64,000 nt of DNA from DATJLY01 sp963773665 (GTDB lineage: Bacteria; Pseudomonadota; Alphaproteobacteria; ATCC43930; CGMCC-115725), in contig CAVZBZ010000016.1 in NCBI GenBank assembly GCA_963773665.1, forward strand, positions 1 through 64,000. The letters run 5' to 3'. The translations under genes were made by a program, and so were the position numbers. Positions 33,845-42,191 of the stretch are shown in pieces. The notes beneath the pieces are model-generated. The model saw only the letters and a list, made by a program, of their open reading frames with translations. It was not told where the DNA came from and ran no database searches. Positions within the stretch are counted from its first letter, which is position 1. The number at the start of each line of letters is the position of its first letter.

Positions 33845-35544
33845 ATGGTCCCGGACGTCAACGCCGCACCGGCCCGCGTCTTGGCCGCGCTCGCCGCCGC
33901 TGGCGATGCCGCTTATGAGTGGGACCTCGAGAGCGACGTCCTGACGTGGCACGGCTCGCCGCGCATGCTCGGCCTCACCGACGAGGAATCCGTCACGACC
34001 GGCAAGGGCTTCGCCGGCCGCATCAATCCCGAGGATCTGCTGCTGCGCCAGCAGCGCCTGCAAGGCCATTACAACCGCGGCGCCGCGTTCGACGTCGAAT
34101 ACCGCGTCCGGCTCGGCGACGGCAGCTTCGCCTGGCTGCACGAGCGCGGCACCGCCGAGTTCGACCGCTTCGGGCGGCCTGCCCGCATGCTCGGCGTGCT
34201 GCGCGTCGTCACGCAGAGGAAGGCGCAGGAGCAGCGTCTCGAGCGGCTCGCGAATTACGACGACCTGACCGGCCATTTCAACAAGAAGCGGCTGCGCGAA
34301 GCGCTCGACCACATGCTCGCGCACAGCACGCGCACCGGCCTCGCCGGGGCCTATCTCGCGATCGGCATCGACAAGCTCGCCAGCATCAACGACATCTTCG
34401 GCTACGAGATCGCCGATCAGGTGATCGTCGAGGTGGGACACCGGCTCGACCGCTGCCTGCGCGTCAGCGACGTGATCGGCCGGATGGGCGGCGACCGCTT
34501 CGGCATCGTGCTGGCCCATTGTCCCGAGCACGCCATCACGACCGTCGCCGACAAGATCCTCGGCACCGTGAACCAGATGCCGATCGACACCGCGGCGGGC
34601 CCGGTCTATGCGACCGTCTCGCTCGGCGGCGCGGCGTATCCCGAGCAGGCCAAGACCTCGTACGAGGTGATGACGCGGGCCGAGACCGCGCTGGCCGAAG
34701 CCAAGCGCGCCGGGCGCGACTGCTTCGTCGCCGTACCGCATCTCGGACGAGCAGCGCCAGCGCCATCGCATGGGCATGGCGCTCGGCGAACGGGTGCAGC
34801 GCGCGCTGCGCGACGAGCGCCTGTGCTTTGCCTATCAGCCGGTGATCGACACCGTGACGGGCGCGGTCGATTACTACGAATGTCTCCTGCGCATGATCGA
34901 CGACGACGGCCGCATCGTGGCGGCCGGCGGAATTCGTCGCCGCGGTGGAGAAGTTGGGATATATCCGGCTCATCGATCGCTACGTCCTCGAGCGCGCGGT
35001 CGCCGAGACCGCGGCCCATCCCGGCATCTGCTTGGGCTTCAACATTTCCGGATTCACGGCGACCGACCGCGCCTGGCTCAGAGGCGCCACCGCCATCCTT
35101 CAGGGCGCGCGCGAGGTCGCGAGCCGCCTCGTCGTCGAGATCACCGAGACGGCGGCGCTGCACGACCTCGAAGAGTCGGCCGGGTTCGTCGTCACGCTGC
35201 GCGAGCTCGGCTGCCGCATCGCGCTCGACGATTTCGGCGCGGGCTTCACCTCGCTCCGCCATCTTCAGGCGCTTGCCATCGACACGGTCAAGATCGACGG
35301 CTCGTTCGTGCGCAATCTCACCGAGAAGGCCGAAAACCAGGTCTTCCTGCGCCACCTCGTCGGGCTCGCCAAAAGCCTCAACCTGCTGACCGTCGCCGAG
35401 TGCGTCGAGACCGCCGAACAGGCGGCGATGCTGCGCCGCGAGGGCGTGCATTTCCTGCAAGGCTATTATTACGGCGCGCCGTCCATGGAGCCGCCCTGGA
35501 CCGCAGCCGTCCGCCCCGTCCGCGCCGTCGCCGGGGCCGATTAG
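33845..35544 (+). CDS. PAS-GGDEF-EAL cyclic-di-GMP protein, frame broken twice
   Basis: About 565 residues when read across breaks near 34734 (resuming YRISDEQRQRHRMG) and 34925 (resuming EFVAAVEKLGYIRL); each fits one extra C. A PAS domain (YEWDLESDVLTWHGSPRMLG, with the PAC part YRVRLGDGSFAWLHER) is followed by a GGDEF domain whose signature is GGDRF, so the metal-binding Glu is lost and cyclase activity is unlikely. The EAL domain has ECLLR, NISG, EITET, DDFGAGFTSL, KIDGSFV and QGYYYGAPS, so phosphodiesterase residues are largely kept. It probably degrades c-di-GMP under PAS control. Confidence 0.82.
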
Positions 35545-35570
35545 CGCCGCATCGACTTCCGGGCGGTTCG

Positions 35571-36167
35571 CTATTCCTTCTTGTGGCTCAGATCGTCGAC
35601 CTGCTGCTGCAGGTTGTTGATGCGCTGGCGCAGCTCGTCGAGCGACGCGTCGGCGGCCGGCTCCTCGGCGGGTTTATCGAGGCGCGGCTTCTCGCTCGAA
35701 TTGGCGGGGAACGGCGTGAACATCTTCATGGTCTTCTCGAACAACGCCAAGTTCTGCTTGCCCATCTCCTCCAGCGGCCCGAACGGGAAGAGGCCGCCGA
35801 ACGCGTCCTGGAGCGACTTGCGCATCTGCTCCTGATTGCGCGCGAAGGTCGACATCGCGTGATCGAGATAGCGCGGCACGAGCCACTGCATGCTGTCGCC
35901 ATAGAGGCTGATGAGCTGGCGCAGGAAGCTGATCGGCAGCAGGTTCTGCCCCTTCTGCTCCTCCTCGACGATGATCTGCGTCAGCACCGCGCGCGTGATC
36001 TCCTCGCCGCTCTTGGCGTCATAGACGACGAATTCGTGGCCCGCCTTCACCATGTGGCTCAGATCGTCGAGCGTGACATAGCTGCTCGTCGACGTGTTGT
36101 AGAGCCGCCGGTTCGCGTATTTCTTGATGACCACCGGCTGCGCTTCCGCGCCGCTCTTGTCCGTCAT
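35571..36167 (-). CDS. phaR: Polyhydroxyalkanoate synthesis repressor PhaR
   Basis: 198 residues. The N-terminal PHB accumulation regulator domain is clear: VVIKKYANRRLYNTSTSSYV, then TLDDLSHMVKAGHEFVVYDA and EITRAVLTQIIVEEE. A middle helical region with SFLRQLISLYGDSMQWLVPR and a C-terminal coiled coil (LDELRQRINNLQQQVDDL) follow. It represses phasin and PHB genes and binds PHB granules. It is divergent from the PhaC-like gene pair, with 112 bp between starts, so it probably controls that promoter. Confidence 0.95.
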   Translation of the reverse strand: MTDKSGAEAQPVVIKKYANRRLYNTSTSSYVTLDDLSHMVKAGHEFVVYDAKSGEEITRAVLTQIIVEEEQKGQNLLPISFLRQLISLYGDSMQWLVPRYLDHAMSTFARNQEQMRKSLQDAFGGLFPFGPLEEMGKQNLALFEKTMKMFTPFPANSSEKPRLDKPAEEPAADASLDELRQRINNLQQQVDDLSHKKE

Positions 36168-36279
36168 GCCCTGCTGGTCCCCTGAAAAGGCGTCTCCATG
36201 CTCCTCAGCATAACATCGCCGCTAGAGCGCCGCGACTCCCCTTCTGGCCATCGCCGACTCGCGCCGATATAATGACTTC

Positions 36280-36627
36280 ATGGCGGATCCGCCGGATGTC
36301 GCTGAGCTTGCCAAACGGTATGTCGACCTGTGGCAGGACCATTTGATGGCGCTCGCGGGCGATCCCGCGCTTGCCGAAAGCATGGCACGCCTCTTCATGG
36401 GCGCGGCGCCGTGGCCATCGCAATGGCCGGGTGCCGCGGGTGAGCGTGGATTCGCTCCCGCGGCAGGGGCCGCGCCCGCTGCCGCTTCATCTCCTGAACG
36501 CGAGCGCGGTATGGCTCAGCTCGCGCGCCGCCTTGCCGCTGCTGAGGAGCGGCTCGCTGCCCTTGAGGCTCGAGTTCGCGACGGAAGCGGCCGCCCTCAA
36601 AAAAAGCCTCGGCGCCGCCGCTCTTGA
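36280..36627 (+). CDS. Small helical protein overlapping the PhaC-like gene
   Basis: 115 residues: an acidic helical N-terminus (VAELAKRYVDLWQDHLMALA, ESMARLFMG), an Ala/Pro-rich middle, a coiled coil (LARRLAAAEERLAALEARVR) and a basic tail. It has the look of a granule-associated or PhaE/phasin-like subunit, but no family is certain. The last 188 bp overlap the PhaC-like frame out of phase; both frames look coding there. Confidence 0.55.
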   Translation: MADPPDVAELAKRYVDLWQDHLMALAGDPALAESMARLFMGAAPWPSQWPGAAGERGFAPAAGAAPAAASSPERERGMAQLARRLAAAEERLAALEARVRDGSGRPQKKPRRRRS

Positions 36628-37687
36628 CCGGGTCGCCGCGGCGCTCGACCGGGAGCTGCGGACGCGCCAGGACGCGTTCCTCGCCGGCATCGAGCGCTAT
36701 CGCCATCATCCCTACCGGCGCGAGCTCGAAGACCCGCCGGCGCTGTGGCAGGAAGGGACGACGCGGCTGCTGGATTACGGCAAGGAGGGCGATCCGGCGC
36801 TGCTCGTCGTGCCGTCGCTCATCAACCGCGCCTACATTCTCGATCTGGCGCCGGGCACGAGCCTGTTGCGCCATCTCGCCGCTTCCGGCATCCGCCCGCT
36901 GCTGGTGGACTGGGGCGCGCCGGGCGAGATCGAGCGCGGCTTCGGCCTGACGGAATACGTGGCGGGCCGGCTCGAAGCGGCGCTCGAGGCGGCGCACGCG
37001 GCAGCGGGCGGGCCGGTCGGCGTCATGGGCTATTGCATGGGCGGGCTTTTGGCGCTGGCACTCGCCGCGCGCCGGCCGCAACGATGTCCGCGCCCTGGCG
37101 CTGCTGGCGACGCCATGGAGCTTCCACGCCGAGCGCGCCGGCCATGCGCGGCTCCTGGGCGCGCTCGCGGCACCCTTGGCGCTCGCCTGCGCGCCGTTGC
37201 GCGAGGTGCCGGTCGATATTCTCCAGGCGCTCTTCACCGCGGCCGACCCGCTCGTCGCGATGCGCAAGTTCTCGCGCTTTGCCGCACTCGCCGACGAGCC
37301 GGCGGCGCGCCATTTCGTCGCCGTCGAGGACTGGCTCAATGACGGCGTGCCGCTGACGCTCAATGTCGCGCGCGAGTGTCTTGCCGGATGGTATGGCGCG
37401 AACGAGCCCGGCCGCGGCCTGTGGCGCATCGCCGGGCGGCCGGTCCTGCCGCAAAGCGTCACGCAGCCCGCGCTCGTCGTCGTGCCGTCGCACGACCGCA
37501 TCGTGCCGCCGGCGAGCGCCGAGGCGCTCGTCCGAGATCTCCCGGCCGGCGAGCGCCTGGTGCCGTCCTCGGCCATATCGGCATGATCGTCGGCGGCACC
37601 GCGCCCGCCGAAGTGTGGCGGCCGCTCGCGCGCTGGCTCCTGCGCCATTTGGGGGGGCCGGGTTCCAAATCGCGGCGGAAGGGCTAA
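36440..37687 (+). CDS. PhaC-like alpha/beta hydrolase, frame broken twice
   Basis: About 415 residues. The start is uncertain: GTG 36440 (SVDSLPRQGPRPLPLHLLNA) or GTG 36431 or 36446. The polyester-synthase signature is present: DPALLVVPSLINRAYILDL, VDWGAPGEIERGFGLTEYV and the lipase-like box GYCMGG with the catalytic Cys. The frame breaks near 37072 (resuming NDVRALALLATPWSFHAE) and near 37568 (resuming GHIGMIVGGTAPAEVW, with the catalytic His). It probably polymerises or handles hydroxyacyl-CoA near PHB granules. It is shorter than class I PhaC and closer to a PhaC-like branch; the site next to phaR, phaA and phaB supports a PHB role. Confidence 0.75.
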
Positions 37688-37724
37688 TCTTATAGGCATC
37701 GACCCGTAACCGAGGGGAGACCCC

Positions 37725-38901
37725 ATGACCGATGTCGTCATCGCTGCCGCGGCGCGCACGCCGATCGGCTCCTTCAACGGCAGCCTCAGCTCGCTTCCCG
37801 CGCACGACCTTGGCAAGGTCGCGATCGTCGAGGCGCTGAAGCGCGCCGAGGTCGCCCCCGCCGAGGTGAGCGAGGTCGTGCTGGGCCAGATTTTGTCGGC
37901 CGGCGAGGGCCAGAACCCGGCGCGCCAGGCGGCGGTCGCCGCCGGCATCCCCTATGAGGTGACGGCCTACGGCATCAATCAGCTCTGCGGCTCGGGCCTG
38001 CGCGCGGTGGCGCTGGGATTCCAGGCGATCCGGCTTGGCGAATCCGCGATCGTCGTCGCCGGCGGGCAGGAGAGCATGAGCCAGGCGCCGCACTGCATCT
38101 ACCTGCGCAACGGCGTCAAGATGGGCGACGCCGAGCTGGTCGATACCATGATCAAGGATGGGCTGTGGGACGCCTTCAACGGCTACCACATGGGCAATAC
38201 CGCCGAGAACGTGGCGCAGCGCTGGCAGATCACGCGCGGGCGAGCAGGATGGGCTCGCGGCGCGCTCGCAGGCGCGCGCCGAGGCGGCCCAGAAAGCCGG
38301 CCGCTTCAAGGACGAGATCGTGCCGGTGACGATCGCCACCCGCAAGGGCGAGACGGTGGTCGATAGCGACGAATACCCGCGGCACGGCACCACTGCCGAA
38401 ACGCTAGCGAAGCTTCGGCCCGCCTTCGACAAGAACGGCACGGTCACGGCCGGCAACGCGTCCGGCATCAACGACGGCGCCGCCGCGATCGTGCTGATGA
38501 GCGCCGAGGAGGCCAAGCGCCGCGGCCGCAAGCCCCTGGCGCGCATCGTCTCGTGGGCGACCGCGGGGGTCGATCCGGCGATCATGGGCAGCGGGCCCAT
38601 TCCGGCGAGCCGCGCCGCCTTGAAGCGCGCCGGCTGGTCGGTCGGCGATCTCGACCTGATCGAGGCGAACGAGGCGTTCGCGGCGCAGGCCTGCGCCGTC
38701 AACAAGGAGCTGGACCTCGATCCGGAGAAGGTCAACGTCAATGGCGGCGCCATCGCGCTTGGCCACCCGATCGGCGCCTCGGGCGCGCGCGTCCTCGTGA
38801 CGCTGCTCTACGAGATGAACCGCCGCGACGCGAAGAAGGGCTTGGCGACGCTGTGCATCGGCGGCGGCATGGGTATTGCAATGTGCGTTCAGCGCGACTG
38901 A
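37725..38901 (+). CDS. phaA: Acetyl-CoA acetyltransferase (beta-ketothiolase), frame broken near 38238
   Basis: About 392 residues. The thiolase active sites are all visible: Cys in NQLCGSGLRAVALG, His in ALGHPIGASGARVL and Cys in CIGGGMGIAM, plus NEAFAAQACAV. The frame changes at a GGG run near 38238 (ITR, then GEQDGLAARSQARAEAAQ), best explained by one extra G. It condenses two acetyl-CoA into acetoacetyl-CoA, the first step of PHB synthesis, and is followed 26 bp later by phaB. Confidence 0.93.
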
Positions 38902-38927
38902 AGTCGCGCGAACGGGAGGAGGAAACG

Positions 38928-39650
38928 ATGAGCCGGGTGGCGATCGTGACGGGCGGAACGCGCGGCATCGGCCGCGCCATCTCCGAGGCGCTCAAGGCGG
39001 CAGGCTACAAGGTGGCGGCAGGTTTCGCCGGCAACGAGGGCGCGGCCGAAGCCTTTTCGCGGGAGACCGGCATCCCCTCGTATCGCTTCGACGTGTCCGA
39101 CTACCCGCAATGCGCCGCTGGGGTGAAGAAGATCGAGCAGGAGTTGGGCCCGGTCGAGATCCTGGTGAACAACGCCGGCATCACGCGCGACGCGGTGCTG
39201 CACCGCATGACGCCCGAGCAATGGGGCCAGGTGATCGCCACCAACCTCACCTCGTGCTTCAACATGTGCCGCTGCGTCATCGAGGGCATGCGCGAGCGCG
39301 GCTTCGGCCGCATCGTCAATATCGGCTCGATCAACGGCCAGGCCGGGCAGTACGGCCAGGTGAACTATGCCGCGGCGAAGTCGGGCATCCACGGCTTCAC
39401 CAAGGCCCTGGCGCAGGAAGGCGCCACGCGCGGCATCACCGTGAACGCGATCGCGCCGGGCTATATCGACACCGACATGGTGCGCGCCGTGCCGGCCAAC
39501 GTGCTGGAAAAAATCGTCGCGCGGATTCCGGTGGGCCGCCTCGGCCACGCCTCGGAGATCGCGCGCGGCGTCCTGTTCCTCGTCTCCGACGAAGGCGGCT
39601 TCGTCACCGGCTCGACCCTGTCGATCAACGGCGGCCAACACATGTATTGA
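38928..39650 (+). CDS. phaB: Acetoacetyl-CoA reductase
   Basis: 240 residues from ATG 38928 with GGGAGGAGG upstream. This is a classical SDR: VTGGTRGIGRAISEAL (NADPH loop), NNAGITRDAVLHRM, catalytic Ser in IVNIGSINGQAGQ, YAAAK with the Tyr-Lys pair, and PGYIDTDMV. The segment SINGQAGQYGQVNY is typical of PhaB. It reduces acetoacetyl-CoA to (R)-3-hydroxybutyryl-CoA for PHB and forms an operon with phaA. Confidence 0.95.
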   Translation: MSRVAIVTGGTRGIGRAISEALKAAGYKVAAGFAGNEGAAEAFSRETGIPSYRFDVSDYPQCAAGVKKIEQELGPVEILVNNAGITRDAVLHRMTPEQWGQVIATNLTSCFNMCRCVIEGMRERGFGRIVNIGSINGQAGQYGQVNYAAAKSGIHGFTKALAQEGATRGITVNAIAPGYIDTDMVRAVPANVLEKIVARIPVGRLGHASEIARGVLFLVSDEGGFVTGSTLSINGGQHMY

Positions 39651-39675
39651 GCGGCGGCGCGGCCTTTGCCGGCGC

Positions 39676-39849
39676 TTATCGGCCCTTATTTTTAGAGCCC
39701 TTGGGCTCCCGCCGCGGCGGCGGTGCGCTCTTGCCGATGTAATTCCTGTTCGGCTTGGGGGGCGTTTTGAGCGCGCGTCGGAGCGCGTCGTCGCGGCGGC
39801 GCGCGGTTTCTTCCGGACTATATTGGTCGTTCGATTCTCGATCGGTCAT
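39676..39849 (-). CDS. Small basic protein, conserved-looking hypothetical
   Basis: 57 residues from ATG 39849: MTDRESNDQYSPEETARRRD, then ALRRALKTPPKPNRNYIGKS and a basic Pro-rich end. This composition (ETARRRDDALRRAL and TPPKP) is familiar from short alphaproteobacterial hypothetical proteins. No membrane segment or metal site. It is convergent with phaB. Confidence 0.65.
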   Translation of the reverse strand: MTDRESNDQYSPEETARRRDDALRRALKTPPKPNRNYIGKSAPPPRREPKGSKNKGR

Positions 39850-39894
39850 TCAAGCAACCATATGGTAAAAGCGGAGCGAGCGCCACGGCGGGTT

Positions 39895-39964
39895 GATTGC
39901 TTCGTCGCTGCGCCCCTCGCAATGGCAATCACGAGCTGTCATTGCGAGCGTTAGCGAAGCAGTC
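39895..39964. repeat. Intergenic palindromic repeat (GACTGCTTCGC... type)
   Basis: An imperfect inverted repeat: left arm GATTGCTTCGTCGCTG ... CTCGCAATGGCA, right arm TGTCATTGCGAGCGTTAGCG ending AAGCAGTC. Elements of this form are dispersed in many alphaproteobacterial genomes. It can fold into a long hairpin next to the stop of the enoyl-CoA hydratase gene. Confidence 0.7.
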
Positions 39965-40749
39965 TAGCCCTTGCCCTGCCCCGGCGGCGCGAGGCGCTCG
40001 GCGCGCTTTTCCAGAAACTCGCGGAGCCGCTCCTGCGCGTCGGGGCTGGTTTGCGTCATGGCGGCCATCAGCGCCTCGAAGAACAACCCGTCGTCGTGCG
40101 ACAAATCCTGGATGCGTGGCAGCGCGTTGGTGATGCCGAAGTTCGACAAGGGGGCATTTTTCGCGATGCGCGCGGCCAGCTCGCGCGCCTTCACGAGCGC
40201 CGCGCCCTTCGGCACGAGGTACTGCACGAAATTGAAGCGCTCGGCCTCATCATGCGAGAGCACGCGGCCCGTGAGCATCATGTCGGCCATGCGCGCCACC
40301 GAGACGAGGCGCGCGACGCGCACCGAGCCGCCGCCGCCGACGAAGATGCCGCGCTGGCCCTCGGGCAGCGCGAAGAAGGCGCTCGCATCGGCGACGCGGA
40401 TGTGGGTCGCTGCGGCAAGCTCCATGCCGCCACCAACGACGGCGCCGTGGAGCGCTGCGACGAACGGGATCGGCCCGCGCTCGATCTGATCGAAGATCGC
40501 GTGCCATTTGCGCGAATGGTGGATGCCTTCGACCGGCGTGCGGGTCACGTGCTCCGACAGATCGAGGCCGGCGGAAAAATGCTCGCCATGGCCGAAGATC
40601 ACGCCGGCCTTGGCCTCGGCATGGGCGCGCGCGACGCCAAGCCGCAACGCCTCGACCAGCGCGTCGTCGATGGCGTTGCGTTTGTGCGGCCGGTTCAAAC
40701 CGATGAGCGCGATGGCGCCATCGAGCTCATAGGTGAGCGTGTCGGTCAT
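39964..40749 (-). CDS. Enoyl-CoA hydratase/isomerase family protein
   Basis: 261 residues from ATG 40749, overlapping the GST stop by ATGA. The crotonase fold is clear: IALIGLNRPHKRNAIDDALV, FGHGEHFSAGLDLSEH (oxyanion loop), IPFVAALHGAVVGGGMELAA and FALPEGQRGIFVGGGGSVRV. One of the two catalytic Glu positions of true hydratases is present (PEGQRG); the other is not obvious, so isomerase or hydrolase activity on an acyl-CoA is possible. Confidence 0.87.
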   Translation of the reverse strand: MTDTLTYELDGAIALIGLNRPHKRNAIDDALVEALRLGVARAHAEAKAGVIFGHGEHFSAGLDLSEHVTRTPVEGIHHSRKWHAIFDQIERGPIPFVAALHGAVVGGGMELAAATHIRVADASAFFALPEGQRGIFVGGGGSVRVARLVSVARMADMMLTGRVLSHDEAERFNFVQYLVPKGAALVKARELAARIAKNAPLSNFGITNALPRIQDLSHDDGLFFEALMAAMTQTSPDAQERLREFLEKRAERLAPPGQGKG

Positions 40750-41369
40750 GCCTTGGGAACGGTCTCGATCATCGATTTCCGTTCGGCGAAGCGCTCGTAC
40801 CATTTTGCAAGGCGCCGGCTCCGCGAGCGCCAGTCCTCGCTCTGGTAACGGAAGTCGAGATATCCCAAGGCGCAGCCGATGGTGATCTGGCCGATCGTCA
40901 CGCCGTCCATGGCGTTGCCGAGATCGCCCGCCTCGCACTCGATCTCGAGCGCGCCGATGGCGCCCCGCACCTTGCGCATCTGCGCGTCGATCCAGTCCGG
41001 CCACTGGAATTCCTGGGGCCGCACCGATTCGTAACGCCCCAGGATCGCGGCTTCGAGCATGCCGTCGCCGAGCGCCTCCTGGCGCAGCGCGATCCAGCGC
41101 GCCTTGCCCTCGGCCGGGAAGAGCCGCGCGCGCCCGTGCAGCGTGTCGAGATATTCGCAGATCACGTGCGAATCGTAGAGCACGAGCCCGTCGTCGGTGG
41201 TGAGCGCCGGGACCTTGACCAGCGGATTCTCGCGCGCCACCTCGTCGTTGGGCTTGGTCGGTGCGACCGCGGTCGGAATTTTCTCGATCCGTCCTTCGAG
41301 TCCGGTCTCGAGCGCCGTGACCATGACCTTGCGGACGAAGGGCGATGTCGGCGAATAGCGGAGCCTCAT
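40746..41369 (-). CDS. Glutathione S-transferase family protein
   Basis: 207 residues. The thioredoxin-like N-terminal domain (MRLRYSPTSPFVRKVMVTAL) has Ser/Thr in the SPTSPFVRK active-site loop, then NPLVKVPAL (cis-Pro), DSHVICEYLD (glutathione gamma-Glu site) and an all-helical C-terminal domain. It would conjugate or reduce small electrophiles. It is translationally coupled with the enoyl-CoA hydratase-like gene. Confidence 0.9.
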   Translation of the reverse strand: MRLRYSPTSPFVRKVMVTALETGLEGRIEKIPTAVAPTKPNDEVARENPLVKVPALTTDDGLVLYDSHVICEYLDTLHGRARLFPAEGKARWIALRQEALGDGMLEAAILGRYESVRPQEFQWPDWIDAQMRKVRGAIGALEIECEAGDLGNAMDGVTIGQITIGCALGYLDFRYQSEDWRSRSRRLAKWYERFAERKSMIETVPKA

Positions 41370-41450
41370 GCCTTGGCCTCTCGATGGTGGTGTCTCGCGC
41401 GTCCTAGCCTAGCCTAATTCGACGCTTGTTCCCATGGTACACTCCCGGCC

Positions 41451-42191
41451 ATGAGCGGCGACGTCGTCGATCTTCGCGATTTCTATGCGGGCCGGCTGGG
41501 CCAGGTCGCGGTGCGCATGATCCGCCGGCGCATCCGCCTCGTCTGGCCCGACGTGAGCGGCGCGCGGGTTCTGGGCTTCGGCTATGCCTCGCCCTATCTG
41601 CGCCCGTTCCTCGCCGAGGCCGAGCGTGTCCTCTCGCTCATGCCGGCCTCGCAAGGCGTGCTGCCGTGGCCGGCGGAAGGACCCTATCGCGTGGCGCTTG
41701 CCGACGAGGCCGAGCTGCCGCTGGCCGACTATTCGATCGATCGCGTCCTTCTGGTGCATGCGGTCGAGTTCAGCGAGCTGCTGCGCCCGTTGTTGCGCGA
41801 GGTGTGGCGCGTGCTGGCCGGCGGCGGGCGCGTGCTCGCCATCGTGCCGAACCGGCGCGGCATCTGGGCGCGCATCGACGGGACCCCGTTCGGGCAGGGA
41901 CAGCCGTTCACGCCGGGACAGCTCACACGGCTGCTGCGCGAGGCGGGCTTCACGCCCGAGCGCACGGCATCGGCGCTCTTCGTGCCGCCGACGCGCTCGC
42001 GCATGATGCTGCGCTCGGCCGGCGCGTGGGAGAGCCTGGGCGAGCGCTGGTTCACGGCGTTCTCCGGCATCTCGATGGTCGAGGCGTCGAAGCAGATCCA
42101 TGCGAAGCCGGCGGCGGCGCAGCCGCGGCGCGTGCGCGCCCGCAGCGTCTATATCCCCCTGCCCGGCGCGCCGAGCCCGGTCGGGCGTTAG
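41451..42191 (+). CDS. Class I SAM-dependent methyltransferase
   Basis: 246 residues. Motif I reads GARVLGFGYASPYLRPF, a divergent form with GFGYA for GxGxG; AELPLADYSIDRVLLVHAVE (motif II/IV area) and VWRVLAGGGRVLAIVPNRRG (motif post-IV) are typical of this alphaproteobacterial methyltransferase family. No transmembrane segment. The substrate is unknown. It converges with metX-metW, overlapping by 4 bp at the 3' ends. Confidence 0.83.
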   Translation: MSGDVVDLRDFYAGRLGQVAVRMIRRRIRLVWPDVSGARVLGFGYASPYLRPFLAEAERVLSLMPASQGVLPWPAEGPYRVALADEAELPLADYSIDRVLLVHAVEFSELLRPLLREVWRVLAGGGRVLAIVPNRRGIWARIDGTPFGQGQPFTPGQLTRLLREAGFTPERTASALFVPPTRSRMMLRSAGAWESLGERWFTAFSGISMVEASKQIHAKPAAAQPRRVRARSVYIPLPGAPSPVGR

